Below, one piece after another: positions 17,663 through 27,288 of a stretch of DNA of 64,000 nucleotides. Location: positions 1-64,000 of the forward strand of contig JAEZFD010000029.1 in the NCBI GenBank assembly GCA_023417655.1. Reading direction: 5' to 3'. The translations under genes were made by a program, and so were the position numbers. Every line of letters starts with the position of its first letter. Position 1 is the first letter of the stretch. Under the pieces are notes generated by a model. The model was given only the letters and a program-made list of their open reading frames with translations. It made no database searches and was not told the origin of the DNA. Source of the DNA: Planctomycetota bacterium. GTDB taxonomy: Bacteria > Planctomycetota > Planctomycetia > Planctomycetales > Planctomycetaceae.

Positions 17663-18592
17663 ATGACCTTGGACGCTTCCAGAAGATCTTTTCTCACCGG
17701 TGCAGCGGCCTTGGCCGGGACCGCCTTCTTCAGGGATGGACTGTTCTCGCGTACGGCATTCTCCGCTTCGACGTCACAGGATGATCCTCGATTCCCAATC
17801 TGCATTTTCGTCAAGTTTCTGCAGACCCTTTCCTTTGACGAACTCGCTCAGACGATCAGCGAGATGGGAGTCGCCGGGATCGAAGCGACCGTCCGTGCCA
17901 ATGGACAGGTACTGCCTGAGCAGGTCGAAACTGAACTGCCCAAACTGGTCGAGGCACTGCGCCAGCGCAATCTGGAGGTGACCATCATGACCAGCAATGT
18001 GAACCGCGTCGACCAGCCGCTGACCGAGAAGGTCTTGCGCACCGCGGTCGGGCTCGGCATCAAGCGATACCGCATGGACTATTATCGCTATGACCTCAAC
18101 AAGCCGCTTGCTCCTCAAATGAAGGAGCTGAAATCCGTCATTGCTGATCTCGCTGCCCTGAATCGGGAACTCGGGATTCAAGGGGTCTATCAGAATCATG
18201 CCGGAGCGAATTATGTCGGCGCCGGGATCTGGGACATGGTTCAGCTGCTGGAGAACATTCCTCCTTCCGAGATCGCCATTGCTTACGACACGCGACATGC
18301 CGCAGTGGAAGGGGGAACAACCTGGCCGACAACCTGGAATCTGGTGCAGCCACATCTCGGGTCGGTCTTCGTGAAGAACACCCGCTGGAAAGGCCGCCAG
18401 CTGGATGACGGCGCACTGGGGATGCCTGATGGCATCGTCGATTCCCGGTTCTTCAGCATGCTTAAGAAATCACAGTTTTCAGGTCCGATTTCGTTGCATG
18501 TCGAGTACCTTCCCAAGGCCCCGCCTGCCGTCCAAATCACGGAGATCCAGCAGAATCTGGCAACACTCCGGAAGCTCATGGCCGACGCCTGA
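17663..18592 (+). CDS. Tat-exported TIM-barrel protein (sugar phosphate isomerase/epimerase family)
   Basis: 309 residues. The N-terminus carries a twin-arginine signal (ASRRSFLTGAAALAG). The mature part has an AP-endonuclease-2/xylose-isomerase TIM barrel with EATVRANGQVLPEQ early, YQNHAG at about two-thirds, and AYDTRHA and LHVEYLP late, positions where the family places metal or substrate ligands. The ATG at 17663 follows GGAGAAGG; a TTG frame from 17615 is less likely. It is the first of three co-directional genes (44 and 15 bases apart) with the cytochrome-type and DUF1501 genes, which suggests one exported catabolic unit. Confidence 0.82.
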   Translation: MTLDASRRSFLTGAAALAGTAFFRDGLFSRTAFSASTSQDDPRFPICIFVKFLQTLSFDELAQTISEMGVAGIEATVRANGQVLPEQVETELPKLVEALRQRNLEVTIMTSNVNRVDQPLTEKVLRTAVGLGIKRYRMDYYRYDLNKPLAPQMKELKSVIADLAALNRELGIQGVYQNHAGANYVGAGIWDMVQLLENIPPSEIAIAYDTRHAAVEGGTTWPTTWNLVQPHLGSVFVKNTRWKGRQLDDGALGMPDGIVDSRFFSMLKKSQFSGPISLHVEYLPKAPPAVQITEIQQNLATLRKLMADA

Positions 18593-18636
18593 TCTCCAGT
18601 CTGGTCACAAGTCTCGTTCAAGCGGCGTGAGGAAAC

Positions 18637-21600
18637 ATGAGAGCTCTCTGGGTGGTTCCTGTCCTCGTCGGATTTGTCTCGGCCGCCTTCGCAGAAGAGA
18701 CCGGGTCCGCGAAGGCATCTGTGCCCGCTGAGGCCATTGAGTTCTTCGAGAATTCCGTTCGTCCGCTGCTCGTCTCGGCGTGCGGGGACTGCCACGGTGC
18801 CAAGAAACAATGGGGAGGACTTCGTGTCGACTCCCGTGAAGCTCTCCTCAAAGGAGGCGACACCTCTCCAGCCATTGTCCCCGGCAAGCCTGACGCCAGC
18901 CTCTTGATCGCAGCTGTGCGTCGGAGCGATGAAATCGCGATGCCTCCGGAGTCTCCGTTGAAGCCGGAGCAGATTGCCATTCTGGAGAAGTGGGTCCAGT
19001 TGGGCGCCCCATGGCCGGAGGAAACGACAACCAACACCCCACACCAGCGGCCCGAGGATCATTGGGCCTTCAAGCCGATCTCCCGTCCGGTGCCGCCTCA
19101 GGTCATGCGAACAGATTGGCCCCAGACGCCTCTCGATCAGTTCATTCTGTCCAAGCTTGAACAGGCAGGCCTTTGCCCTTCGCCTGCGGCAGACCGTCGG
19201 ACTTACATTCGACGCGTCACGTACACCCTCACCGGATTACCTCCCACGCCAGAAGAGGTCGACGCATTCGTGCAGGACACCGGAGCGGATGCGGAACGGC
19301 GACTAATCGATCGGCTACTGGAGTCCCCGCAGTATGGAGAGCACTGGGCTCGGCACTGGCTTGATCTCTCGCGTTACGCTGACACCAAAGGGTATGTCTA
19401 TGCCCGGGAAGAGACCCGCTTCGTTCACTCCTGGGTTTATCGGGACTGGGTGGTTCAAGCCATCCAGAATGATCTTCCCTATGACCAATTCCTGCTGCTC
19501 CAGATCGCTGCTGATCAGGTTGCTCCAAATGACCTGAACGCACAGGCGGCGATGGGCTTTCTTACCATTGGTCGCCGATTTCTCGGCAACACGCATGACA
19601 TCATCGATGACCGGATCGATGTCCTTGGGCGAACCACCATGGGTCTGACAATTGGCTGTGCCCGTTGTCACGACCACAAGTACGATCCAATCCCCGCCGC
19701 CGATTACTATTCGCTCTATGGCGTGCTTCAGAATTGCAATGACCAACTGCTGCGACTGACTCCGGCTGGAAGTCCGGACAGTGAGTTCGAAAAGGGGTTG
19801 CAACAGCGACTCAGCAAGCTTGAGGAAGGGCTTCGAAATAGCTGTGAAACAGCGGCCGCTCGGAATCGTTCCAAGATTGTCGAGTATCTGGTCGCGCAGA
19901 CAGAACTTGAGAAGTACCCTGAACTCGGCTTCGATCAGATTCTGTCGCCCAATGATCTGATCCCGCCAATCGTCATCCGCTGGGAGACGTATCTCCGACG
20001 TTGCGGGAAAGAACAGAATCCAATCTTCACCGCATGGCACCGGTTCGCTGCATTGCCGGCAGCAGATTTCGAGAAGCATTCGGCTGATGTCATTCGAGAT
20101 CTCCATCAGTCGCCGACAACGGCCGTTCATCCCCGCGTCGCATCGGCCTTCACAACTCCCCCGGAGTCCAAGCGGGAAGTCGCCGAGCGTTATGGCCAGC
20201 TTTTCGAATCGGTCGAGAAAGAATGGCAGGCACTGATTGCCTCCGCCAAAGAGCAGGGAAAACCCACCCCTGATAGCTTTCCCGACCCTGACAGTGAGGC
20301 ATTGCGGCAGGTCCTTTATGGTCCGCGCAGTCCCTGTGAGCTTTCACCAGAGGCCGGAATCGTTGGGAACGAGAACTTCTTCGACAGCTCCACAACGACA
20401 GCGATGTGGAAGCTACAGAAGGATCTCGATGAATGGCTGGTTAACCGCCCTGAGTCACCTGCATTTGCGGTTCGGGTCGTAGATCGTCAGGTGATCCACG
20501 AGCCTCGCCTGTTCCGCCGAGGGAATGCCGCTCAGAAAGGGGACGAAGTTCCCCGGCAGCTTCCCCTTATTCTTGCAGGTTCGGACCGTAAACCATTCCA
20601 GAGCGGCAGCGGACGACTCGAGCTCGCGCAGGGAATTGTCTCGACAGACAATCCATTAACCGCACGAGTCTGGGTGAATCGAATCTGGCAATATCATTTC
20701 GGCGTGGGACTCGTTCCAACTTCCAGCGACTTTGGAATTCGAGCACCAGAGCCTGCTCAGCTGGCACTGCTCGACTGGCTGGCCCGAAAACTGATCGACG
20801 ACGGTTGGAGCACTAAGTCGATTCATCGACTCATTCTGCTCTCCGCGACATACCAGCAGCAGTCTGACGGCCCGGAAGATCCCGTCTTTCGGGAACGTGC
20901 CAGCCTGGAAGATCCGCAGAATCAGCTCTTCTGGAAGATGAACCGGCATCGCCTGTCCTTTGAAGAGTTTCGAGACTCGATCCTTCGCGTCACAGGTGAA
21001 CTGAATCTGACAGTCGGCGGTCGTGCGTCACCACTTTTAGGAGGAGCAACTCCCAACCAGCGTCGCACGCTCTATGGCTACATCGACCGAGAGTTCCTGC
21101 CATCGGTGTATCGGATCTTTGATTTCGCTAATCCTGATCTCCACATTCCGGCCCGAAGTGAAACGACTGTCTCCCAGCAGGCACTGTTTGCAATGAACCA
21201 TCCGTTCATTGCGGAGCAGGCTCGTGTGATCGCTGAAAAAGTGAACTCGCTGGCCGATGCGTCGACTGCGGCAAAGATCGAGGCGATGTATCAATGGATC
21301 CACCAGCGTCCTCCTTCGGCTCGCCAACTGGAAATGGCGACCGCATTTCTGAATGCAGCAGAGACCCCTGAAGCATTGCAGCTCACGGCCGAGCAGCAGG
21401 CATGGCAGTATGGATACGGGGCCATCAGTGACGCCGCGAAAAGTGTGACCAATTTCCAGCCGCTCCCCTATTTCAATCGCTCAGCATGGCAGGGGGGCGA
21501 ACAGTGGCCGGACAAAACGCTCGGCTGGGCACAACTGACTGCCGAAGGAGGGCACCCGGGGAACGACCACAATCACGCTGTTGTTCGAAGATGGACGGCT

Positions 21601-21999
21601 CCTCGCGACATGAAGGTTTCAATTCAGTCTGATGCCACTCACGAGAACGCGCCGGGGAACGGAATCCGCTGCTGGATTTTCTCGAGTCAACAGGGAGTGC
21701 TCAATCAGTTCACGCTGCATCAGTCATCGCAGAAGCTGCTGATCGATTCTGTCGCACTGAAGGCAGGGGACACACTCGATTTCGTCGTCGACATCAATGG
21801 AAACCTCAACAGCGATGACCACCGCTGGACGGTGACTCTTCAAGATGTTTCAGCTGGGGCGAACACCGGAGAGCCGACTTCAGGTCAGAAATGGAACTCC
21901 CAGCGCGACTTTGCGGGGGACGCTCCAAAACTTCTCAAACCCTGGGAGCAACTCAGTCAGGTGTTGCTCCTCTCGAATGAGTTCCTCTTCGTGGATTGA
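18637..21999 (+). CDS. PSCyt1-DUF1549-DUF1553 planctomycete cytochrome-type protein
   Basis: 1120 residues with a signal peptide (MRALWVVPVLVGFVSAAFA). The PSCyt1 domain at the start has a haem-binding ACGDCHG and a later MPP that may supply the distal Met. DUF1549 follows (PLDQFILSKLEQAGL, then YGEHWARHWLDLSRYAD) with a second CxxCH, GCARCHDHKYDP. DUF1553 fills the second half (ARVWVNRIWQYHFG and LILLSATYQQQS). Unlike the usual members, about 180 more residues at the C-terminus look beta-rich (HNHAVVRRW to WTVTLQDV) and may be a carbohydrate-binding-like module. The protein should sit outside the cytoplasmic membrane. These genes are typical of planctomycete polysaccharide use, but no biochemical role is proven. 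Confidence 0.9.
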   Translation: MRALWVVPVLVGFVSAAFAEETGSAKASVPAEAIEFFENSVRPLLVSACGDCHGAKKQWGGLRVDSREALLKGGDTSPAIVPGKPDASLLIAAVRRSDEIAMPPESPLKPEQIAILEKWVQLGAPWPEETTTNTPHQRPEDHWAFKPISRPVPPQVMRTDWPQTPLDQFILSKLEQAGLCPSPAADRRTYIRRVTYTLTGLPPTPEEVDAFVQDTGADAERRLIDRLLESPQYGEHWARHWLDLSRYADTKGYVYAREETRFVHSWVYRDWVVQAIQNDLPYDQFLLLQIAADQVAPNDLNAQAAMGFLTIGRRFLGNTHDIIDDRIDVLGRTTMGLTIGCARCHDHKYDPIPAADYYSLYGVLQNCNDQLLRLTPAGSPDSEFEKGLQQRLSKLEEGLRNSCETAAARNRSKIVEYLVAQTELEKYPELGFDQILSPNDLIPPIVIRWETYLRRCGKEQNPIFTAWHRFAALPAADFEKHSADVIRDLHQSPTTAVHPRVASAFTTPPESKREVAERYGQLFESVEKEWQALIASAKEQGKPTPDSFPDPDSEALRQVLYGPRSPCELSPEAGIVGNENFFDSSTTTAMWKLQKDLDEWLVNRPESPAFAVRVVDRQVIHEPRLFRRGNAAQKGDEVPRQLPLILAGSDRKPFQSGSGRLELAQGIVSTDNPLTARVWVNRIWQYHFGVGLVPTSSDFGIRAPEPAQLALLDWLARKLIDDGWSTKSIHRLILLSATYQQQSDGPEDPVFRERASLEDPQNQLFWKMNRHRLSFEEFRDSILRVTGELNLTVGGRASPLLGGATPNQRRTLYGYIDREFLPSVYRIFDFANPDLHIPARSETTVSQQALFAMNHPFIAEQARVIAEKVNSLADASTAAKIEAMYQWIHQRPPSARQLEMATAFLNAAETPEALQLTAEQQAWQYGYGAISDAAKSVTNFQPLPYFNRSAWQGGEQWPDKTLGWAQLTAEGGHPGNDHNHAVVRRWTAPRDMKVSIQSDATHENAPGNGIRCWIFSSQQGVLNQFTLHQSSQKLLIDSVALKAGDTLDFVVDINGNLNSDDHRWTVTLQDVSAGANTGEPTSGQKWNSQRDFAGDAPKLLKPWEQLSQVLLLSNEFLFVD

Positions 22000-22014
22000 T
22001 CAGGGAGCGTCGAC

Positions 22015-23433
22015 ATGAGTCTGAATCTGAGCGGCTTGTCGGGGATCGATCGTCGCACCTTCCTGAACCGGTCCGCCATGGGTCTCGGCGCTCTCGGGCT
22101 TTCTGACCTGATGCTGGGGCAGGGAACAGCGCGAGGGGCTACCGCAGAAGGATCGTCTGCACGCGCCCCTCATTTTCCTGGGAAGGCAAAACGGGTCATT
22201 CACTTCTTTCTGAACGGCGGTCCCTCTCATGTTGACACGTTTGACCCGAAACCTCAGCTAAAGAAGTACGAGGGCCAGACGCCGCCGGTCTCGCTGATGA
22301 CAGAGCGAAAGACCGGTGCCGCATTCCCTTCACCGTTCACATTCCAGAAGTATGGAGAGAGCGGAATTGAAGTGAGCGAACTGTTCGCCAAGACCGCGGA
22401 GCACATCGATGACATTGCCGTCATCCGGTCGATGTACGCTCAGGTCCCCAATCACGAACCCTCGCTGATGCTGATGAATTGCGGCGACTCGGTTCTATCG
22501 CGTCCGAGTGTTGGGGCATGGGCGCTCTATGGACTGGGGTCCGAGAATCAGAATCTCCCGGGCTTCATTTCCATGTGTCCACAGGGAATGCCCATCAAAG
22601 GAGCCGAGAACTGGCAGTCCGGTTTTCTCCCGGGGGCGTTTCAGGGAACTTATGTCGACCCTCAGTATCGGACGCTGTCGAAGCTGATCGAGAACATTCG
22701 CAGTCCGCATGCAACGACTTCAATTCAGCGACATCAGCTCGATCTGCTACAGAGCCTGAACGACGAACATCGTCAATCGCGGTCGGACGATGGACTTGAC
22801 GCACGCATTCAATCATTTGAGCTGGCGTTCAGAATGCAGATGGAAGCCGCCGAAGCCTTCGACATCGAGAAGGAACCGGCCCATGTCCAGAAGATGTATG
22901 GCGACGGTGTCCACGGGCGACAGACATTGATTGCACGCCGACTCCTGGAACGAGGAGTCCGCTATGTCCAGCTCTGGCATGGAGCAGGGCAGCCCTGGGA
23001 CAATCATGCCAACATCGGGGAGAATCACCGCAAACTCGCTCAGCAAATCGATCAGCCGATTGCTGCACTCCTGGCGGATCTCAAACAGCGCGGGATGCTG
23101 GAAGAGACTCTCGTCCTCTGGGGAGGCGAGTTTGGACGAACACCGACCGTCGAACTGAGCGGCGACGGCAAAGCTCAGTCAGGCCGCGATCACAATCCGT
23201 ATGGCTTTACCGTCTGGATGGCCGGCGGCGGAATTCGTGGGGGAACGGTCTATGGCGCGACCGACGACTTCGGTTTTAAAGCCGTTGAGAAGCCGACAAG
23301 CATCCATGACTTTCACGCCACGATCCTGCACTTACTCGGTTTTGATCATGAGAAGCTGACCTATCGCTACGCCGGTCGAGACTTCCGTCTGACCGACGTT
23401 CACGGGCATGTGATTCGCGACATTCTTGCCTGA
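22015..23433 (+). CDS. DUF1501 family Tat-exported protein
   Basis: 472 residues starting 15 bases after the cytochrome-type gene, so clearly the same operon. A twin-arginine signal, DRRTFLNRSAMGLGALG, is present. The body matches DUF1501, an alkaline-phosphatase/sulfatase-like fold: HFFLNGGPSHVDTFDPKP early, and GGEFGRTPTVE plus RDHNPYGFTVWMAGGG late. Members are nearly always paired with PSCyt1/DUF1549/DUF1553 proteins. Role unproven. Confidence 0.92.
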   Translation: MSLNLSGLSGIDRRTFLNRSAMGLGALGLSDLMLGQGTARGATAEGSSARAPHFPGKAKRVIHFFLNGGPSHVDTFDPKPQLKKYEGQTPPVSLMTERKTGAAFPSPFTFQKYGESGIEVSELFAKTAEHIDDIAVIRSMYAQVPNHEPSLMLMNCGDSVLSRPSVGAWALYGLGSENQNLPGFISMCPQGMPIKGAENWQSGFLPGAFQGTYVDPQYRTLSKLIENIRSPHATTSIQRHQLDLLQSLNDEHRQSRSDDGLDARIQSFELAFRMQMEAAEAFDIEKEPAHVQKMYGDGVHGRQTLIARRLLERGVRYVQLWHGAGQPWDNHANIGENHRKLAQQIDQPIAALLADLKQRGMLEETLVLWGGEFGRTPTVELSGDGKAQSGRDHNPYGFTVWMAGGGIRGGTVYGATDDFGFKAVEKPTSIHDFHATILHLLGFDHEKLTYRYAGRDFRLTDVHGHVIRDILA

Positions 23434-23456
23434 TCTGCGATGCGGTCCGTTTGGAA

Positions 23457-24068
23457 TTACGCAGCGTTCGGCGTCTGAGTCTGCTTCAGGACTGCTTCTC
23501 GAGCGAGGCGGTGCCATTCCAGTCGCGAGACCTGTTTGTCCTGAATGTTCAGATCGACGACCGTCACCTTATGAGCACCGCCGAAAAGAAATGACAGTGT
23601 CAGGTATGCCGAGATCCCTGAGCTGAGCTGACGGATCCGCACAGCGCCCGGAAAGATTGAAAGCATCGACGTCCAGCGTTCCGCTTCGGCTTCGTTGCTG
23701 ACGGGAATCACCAGTCGCCCGTGAGGCTTCAACAGCGATCCCATGTTCGCCAGAGCAATCATCAGTTCCGGATGGAAAGCTGACTGGGTGTAGGCACTCG
23801 TTCCACGAAACAGCACGCGATCGAGGGAGTGCACTGCATAAGGCAGGGAGGCCGCAGGTGATCCTGCCGAAATCCCCTCGCCGACGACAGCGGTCATCCG
23901 GCTGGCTTCTTCGAGTCCCTGAACCTTGGCTCCGCGGCGAATCCATTGCTGGACCCATTCTCCGTTGCCGCAACCAATGTCAGCGAGTGAAACTCCGGCC
24001 GAAATGCCGTACCGCTTGGCGATCAGATCGAGCTGGCCCTGAGAGAGCTGAATGGGATTCTGGGACAT
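23457..24068 (-). CDS. small class I SAM-dependent methyltransferase-like protein
   Basis: 203 residues. Motif I LADIGCGNGEWVQQW (about residues 28-42) and a post-I GLEEA fit a Rossmann methyltransferase; MGSLLKPHGRLVIPV in the middle matches the motif VI region. Substrate unknown. It converges on the DUF1501 gene with only 23 bases between the stops. Its promoter region is shared with the HemX-like gene, which points away from it. Confidence 0.75.
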   Translation of the reverse strand: MSQNPIQLSQGQLDLIAKRYGISAGVSLADIGCGNGEWVQQWIRRGAKVQGLEEASRMTAVVGEGISAGSPAASLPYAVHSLDRVLFRGTSAYTQSAFHPELMIALANMGSLLKPHGRLVIPVSNEAEAERWTSMLSIFPGAVRIRQLSSGISAYLTLSFLFGGAHKVTVVDLNIQDKQVSRLEWHRLAREAVLKQTQTPNAA

Positions 24069-24597
24069 GGCAACCTTCCTTGGTTGTCTACGGATCGCAG
24101 CCTGAAGTGAAGTGAATTCCGGAGTGAAAACCCGGTCGCGACTGGAGTCGCCCCGCTGCCCCTTTTTGAGTTGGGGTCTTCCGCAGCGAAAGCCGACAGA
24201 CCGGAATCTTTCTGCGACGGTCTATCGAATTCCGAAAGGTTCCGATTGCCGTGAAAGTGGATCTCCGGATCGATTTTGCGCGAACTGCCTGTAATCGGAA
24301 ACTTCAATCGCTCCAAACCGAAAAGATCTCCGGTTCAGAGGGCAAAGACACGCAACTTTTTCCGGTTCCGGTGAGGCGATGGTTCCGCTTGAGGCCAGTC
24401 GGGTCGATTCCCGATGTTCCGATTCCGGGGACTCCAGGAGGCGATGGAGTTGACGTCGATTCCTCCGGGTTCAATGATTGAGGGCGGAAATGACAACTCC
24501 CCGGGATTGATAACGGCCAGGGAACGTCGCCCTTTTCACGCCGGCGGGTCGCGTTTTTCCCGGTTTGCGAGTCGATCGTCATTCATTCAGGTCTGGC
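24069..24597. other. divergent promoter region
   Basis: About 530 bases between the methyltransferase and the HemX-like gene. Several repeats of GGTTCCG or TTCCG occur between 24230 and 24430, with no clear symmetry. No gene or terminator seen. Confidence 0.4.
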
Positions 24598-25461
24598 ATG
24601 AACAACATTTCGCTGTACTGCTTTCTGTGCAGTTATGCGGTCGCACTCGCCGCAGAACTGTCGCAGTTTGTGCGCCGCAGCATGTTCATGCGCCTAGCCG
24701 CAATTCTATTTGTCCTCGGGGGTTTCGTTGCGCATACCAGCTATCTGCTGGTTCGCAGTTCGCAACACGACCTCCCCCCACTTCTCAGCTCAACGCACGA
24801 CTGGGTGCTGGTGACCGCCTGGTTAACGGTCGTGCTTTATCTCGGGGTTCAGCTCTGGAGCCCCCGGATGTCAATTGGCATCTTCGTCCTGCCAGTGGTA
24901 TTGCTACTGGTCGGCGCCGCTCCCTTTCTGCGGCAGTCCCCTAATCCCCACGTTTTCCAGATGCACTGGTGGACGATGGTCCACGCCAGTTGCTGGTCCC
25001 TCGGAATTGTGGGGGTACTACTGGCTCTGCTGACGAGTGTCATGTACCTCGTACAGCATTATCGATTAAAGCACAAACGGTCGGAACTCCCTGCGCTTCA
25101 TCTGCTGAGCCTGGAACGGCTCAGCCAGATGAACTGGTGGCTGGTCATCATTTCCGTCCCCTTGCAGACGCTGGGAGTGATCACCGGTCTTTATATGATT
25201 CACCTTTCCAAAGCAGGGGAAAACCCGGTGAATCTGATGAATCTGACCGTTGGCATGAACGGCCTGATGTGGATCGTAATGGCCATTCTCTTCGGATGGA
25301 TTCTGGGAGCAAAGAACGCCACAGGCCGACTGGTTGCATGGAGAACCATTCTGGCCTGCCTTTATATGGTGCTGACGCTGGTGGTGATGAAAGTCGGGAG
25401 TACGGACGGCATCCATGGGCGGAAATTAGATCATCAGGAGATGAAAGGGGACGCCCCATGA
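24598..25461 (+). CDS. HemX/CcsA-like membrane protein
   Basis: 287 residues with about eight membrane helices. A conserved HWWTMVHASCWSLG stretch (near residue 122) corresponds to the tryptophan-rich haem-handling region of CcsA/HemX cytochrome assembly proteins. The ATG at 24598 is chosen over a TTG frame from 24565. Its stop overlaps the hemA start (ATGA), so the two are translationally coupled. HemX is known to affect HemA levels or activity in some bacteria, and a member next to hemA suggests the same role here. Confidence 0.82.
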   Translation: MNNISLYCFLCSYAVALAAELSQFVRRSMFMRLAAILFVLGGFVAHTSYLLVRSSQHDLPPLLSSTHDWVLVTAWLTVVLYLGVQLWSPRMSIGIFVLPVVLLLVGAAPFLRQSPNPHVFQMHWWTMVHASCWSLGIVGVLLALLTSVMYLVQHYRLKHKRSELPALHLLSLERLSQMNWWLVIISVPLQTLGVITGLYMIHLSKAGENPVNLMNLTVGMNGLMWIVMAILFGWILGAKNATGRLVAWRTILACLYMVLTLVVMKVGSTDGIHGRKLDHQEMKGDAP

Positions 25462-26738
25462 ATGTCCAGGTGATTTACTGCAATCATCAATCCGCCGATC
25501 TTGAAATGCGGGAACAGCTGGCGTTTCCCTCGCAGGAGTCGCTGGAACGGGCCTATCTGGAACTGCGGAACCGGTTTCCAAAGTCAGAACACGTCGTGAT
25601 TTCCACCTGTAATCGCGTGGAACTGTATGTCGCCCAGGAAGACCCTGAAGACTCTCCGACACACTTCCAGCTTGCCGAGTTCTTCGCCGACTTCCATCAG
25701 CTCCCGCTCGAAAAACTGCTGGACGAACTGCTTGAATTTCAGGGGGCCGACGCTGTTCGCCACCTGTTCGAAGTTGCATCGAGCATCGACAGCATGGTGC
25801 TGGGCGAGAGCCAGATCGTGAATCAGATCAAGTCGGCGTATGACGTTGCGATGCGGTCCGAATCACTCGGCCCCTTAACAAACGCCCTGTTTCAACGGGC
25901 GATTTCGGTCTCAGGCCGAGTTCGCACCGAAACACGACTCGCAGAAGGCCGGGTTTCCATCGCCAGCGTGGCCGTCGGTGAGTTCGGCAAAAGCATCTTT
26001 GACCGTTTCGACAACAAAACCGTGCTGGTGGTCGGAGCCGGTGAGATGGCGTCCGAAACGCTGACATACCTGCAAGGCGAGGGTGTCCGTGAAATCCTGG
26101 TCTGCAACCGCAGTCTGGAACGGGCGGAGATGCTTGCCAGCCAGTTCTCCGGCAAAGCGCGATCCTGGCACGACCTGAACCGGTGCCTCGCCGCAGCCGA
26201 CGTAATCGTCTGCACGACCGGCGCAGACCACCCCGTCATTACGGTGGAGATGATGCGCCAAGTCCGCCGGGAAACCGGGGCAAAGCCCTTGTTCCTGCTC
26301 GATCTGGGAGCCCCGCGAGACGTCGAAACTGCGGTTGGCAATCTGGACGACGGCATCTTCCTCTACGACATCGACGATCTGGAAGCGACCTGCGAACGAA
26401 ACCGGAAGAAACGGGCTCAGGAAATTCAACAGGCCCGCGGGATCATCGAAGAAGAGACCGCCCGGTTCATGCAGGACGTCTATCACAAGGCGACCGGTCC
26501 GATCGTGAAGCGGCTGCGTGAGAACTGGGAAGAGATCAGCCGACAGGAACTGGAGCTTCTGTTCCGGAAACTCCCACGCCTCGACGAACGGGAACGGCAG
26601 GCAATCGAGAAATCGATCTATCGCATTGTGAACAAATTACTCCATCCGCCCTTAGAAGCTCTGCGGGATGAAGCCCGATCAGGCACTCCACATGGCATGA
26701 TCGATGTAATCAAACGACTCTTTCACCTGAGTGAATAG
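25458..26738 (+). CDS. hemA: glutamyl-tRNA reductase
   Basis: 426 residues. The catalytic Cys51 lies in ISTCNRVELYV; a NADPH-binding domain follows with VLVVGAGEMASET; the C-terminal dimerisation helix is present (LRENWEEISRQELELLFRK). HemA reduces glutamyl-tRNA to glutamate-1-semialdehyde, the first step of the C5 route to haem and other tetrapyrroles, in the cytosol. Start is set by the ATGA overlap with the HemX-like gene and by the family's usual N-terminus. The longer reading frame upstream (from 24969) is a shadow of the HemX-like gene. Confidence 0.96.
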   Translation: MNVQVIYCNHQSADLEMREQLAFPSQESLERAYLELRNRFPKSEHVVISTCNRVELYVAQEDPEDSPTHFQLAEFFADFHQLPLEKLLDELLEFQGADAVRHLFEVASSIDSMVLGESQIVNQIKSAYDVAMRSESLGPLTNALFQRAISVSGRVRTETRLAEGRVSIASVAVGEFGKSIFDRFDNKTVLVVGAGEMASETLTYLQGEGVREILVCNRSLERAEMLASQFSGKARSWHDLNRCLAAADVIVCTTGADHPVITVEMMRQVRRETGAKPLFLLDLGAPRDVETAVGNLDDGIFLYDIDDLEATCERNRKKRAQEIQQARGIIEEETARFMQDVYHKATGPIVKRLRENWEEISRQELELLFRKLPRLDERERQAIEKSIYRIVNKLLHPPLEALRDEARSGTPHGMIDVIKRLFHLSE

Positions 26739-27288
26739 ATTTTGATCCTCAGGCATGCCGGCAGGTTAAAGCGGTCGCTCCAACTTTAACCCCCAGCTCT
26801 CCCGAGATGCTAAATAGGAAAGAGCCTTGGCGGCTGGCCGACAATTAAAAACACGATTGTCGCCATTGACCGCAACCTCCTGAGCAGCAAGGAGTTCCTC
26901 AAGGAACACCTTGACTCTGACGGCTTCCGATCTAAACTGAAGTGTCAGCCGTAACTAGCGCCGAAGTTCTCGAAGGGCGGAGCACGTAAGCCGGTTTCTC
27001 ACAGAATACAGGTTTTACCGCTCAGGCAGACTCGGTTGAAGTTCCATCGCTCTCTATTCGAGAATGAAAGAATCACATCGGTCGTTGTGTCTGGTAGCGT
27101 TATGAAACGGGTGGGGATCCGTTTGAATTCCGCAGGACTTTCGGCTGAACGCCAGCGGTCTCTCAGGCGAAGACCGCTCAACCGCATCCTGATCCATCGC
27201 CCGTTTTGATGATCACGAGTCGGCAGGGAGGGCGACCCGTCTTACCTTTTCGCAAGGCCAGTTGGCAATTGGTCTCCAGGGGAACTCG
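26739..27288. other. gene-free stretch after hemA
   Basis: About 550 bases without a gene. An 8-base-pair inverted repeat (GGTTAAAG at 26764-26771 with CTTTAACC at 26784-26791) near hemA may act as a terminator though there is no T-run. A second hairpin with GTTCCT and AGGAAC and extra AAGG/CCTT pairs lies at 26889-26912. The last part must hold the promoter of the next gene, with ribosome site CAGGGGAA at 27278-27285. Confidence 0.45.

Noticed and set aside
24969..25457. Upstream extension of hemA
   Set aside because: Overlaps the HemX-like gene in another frame; the HemA family start is at 25458.
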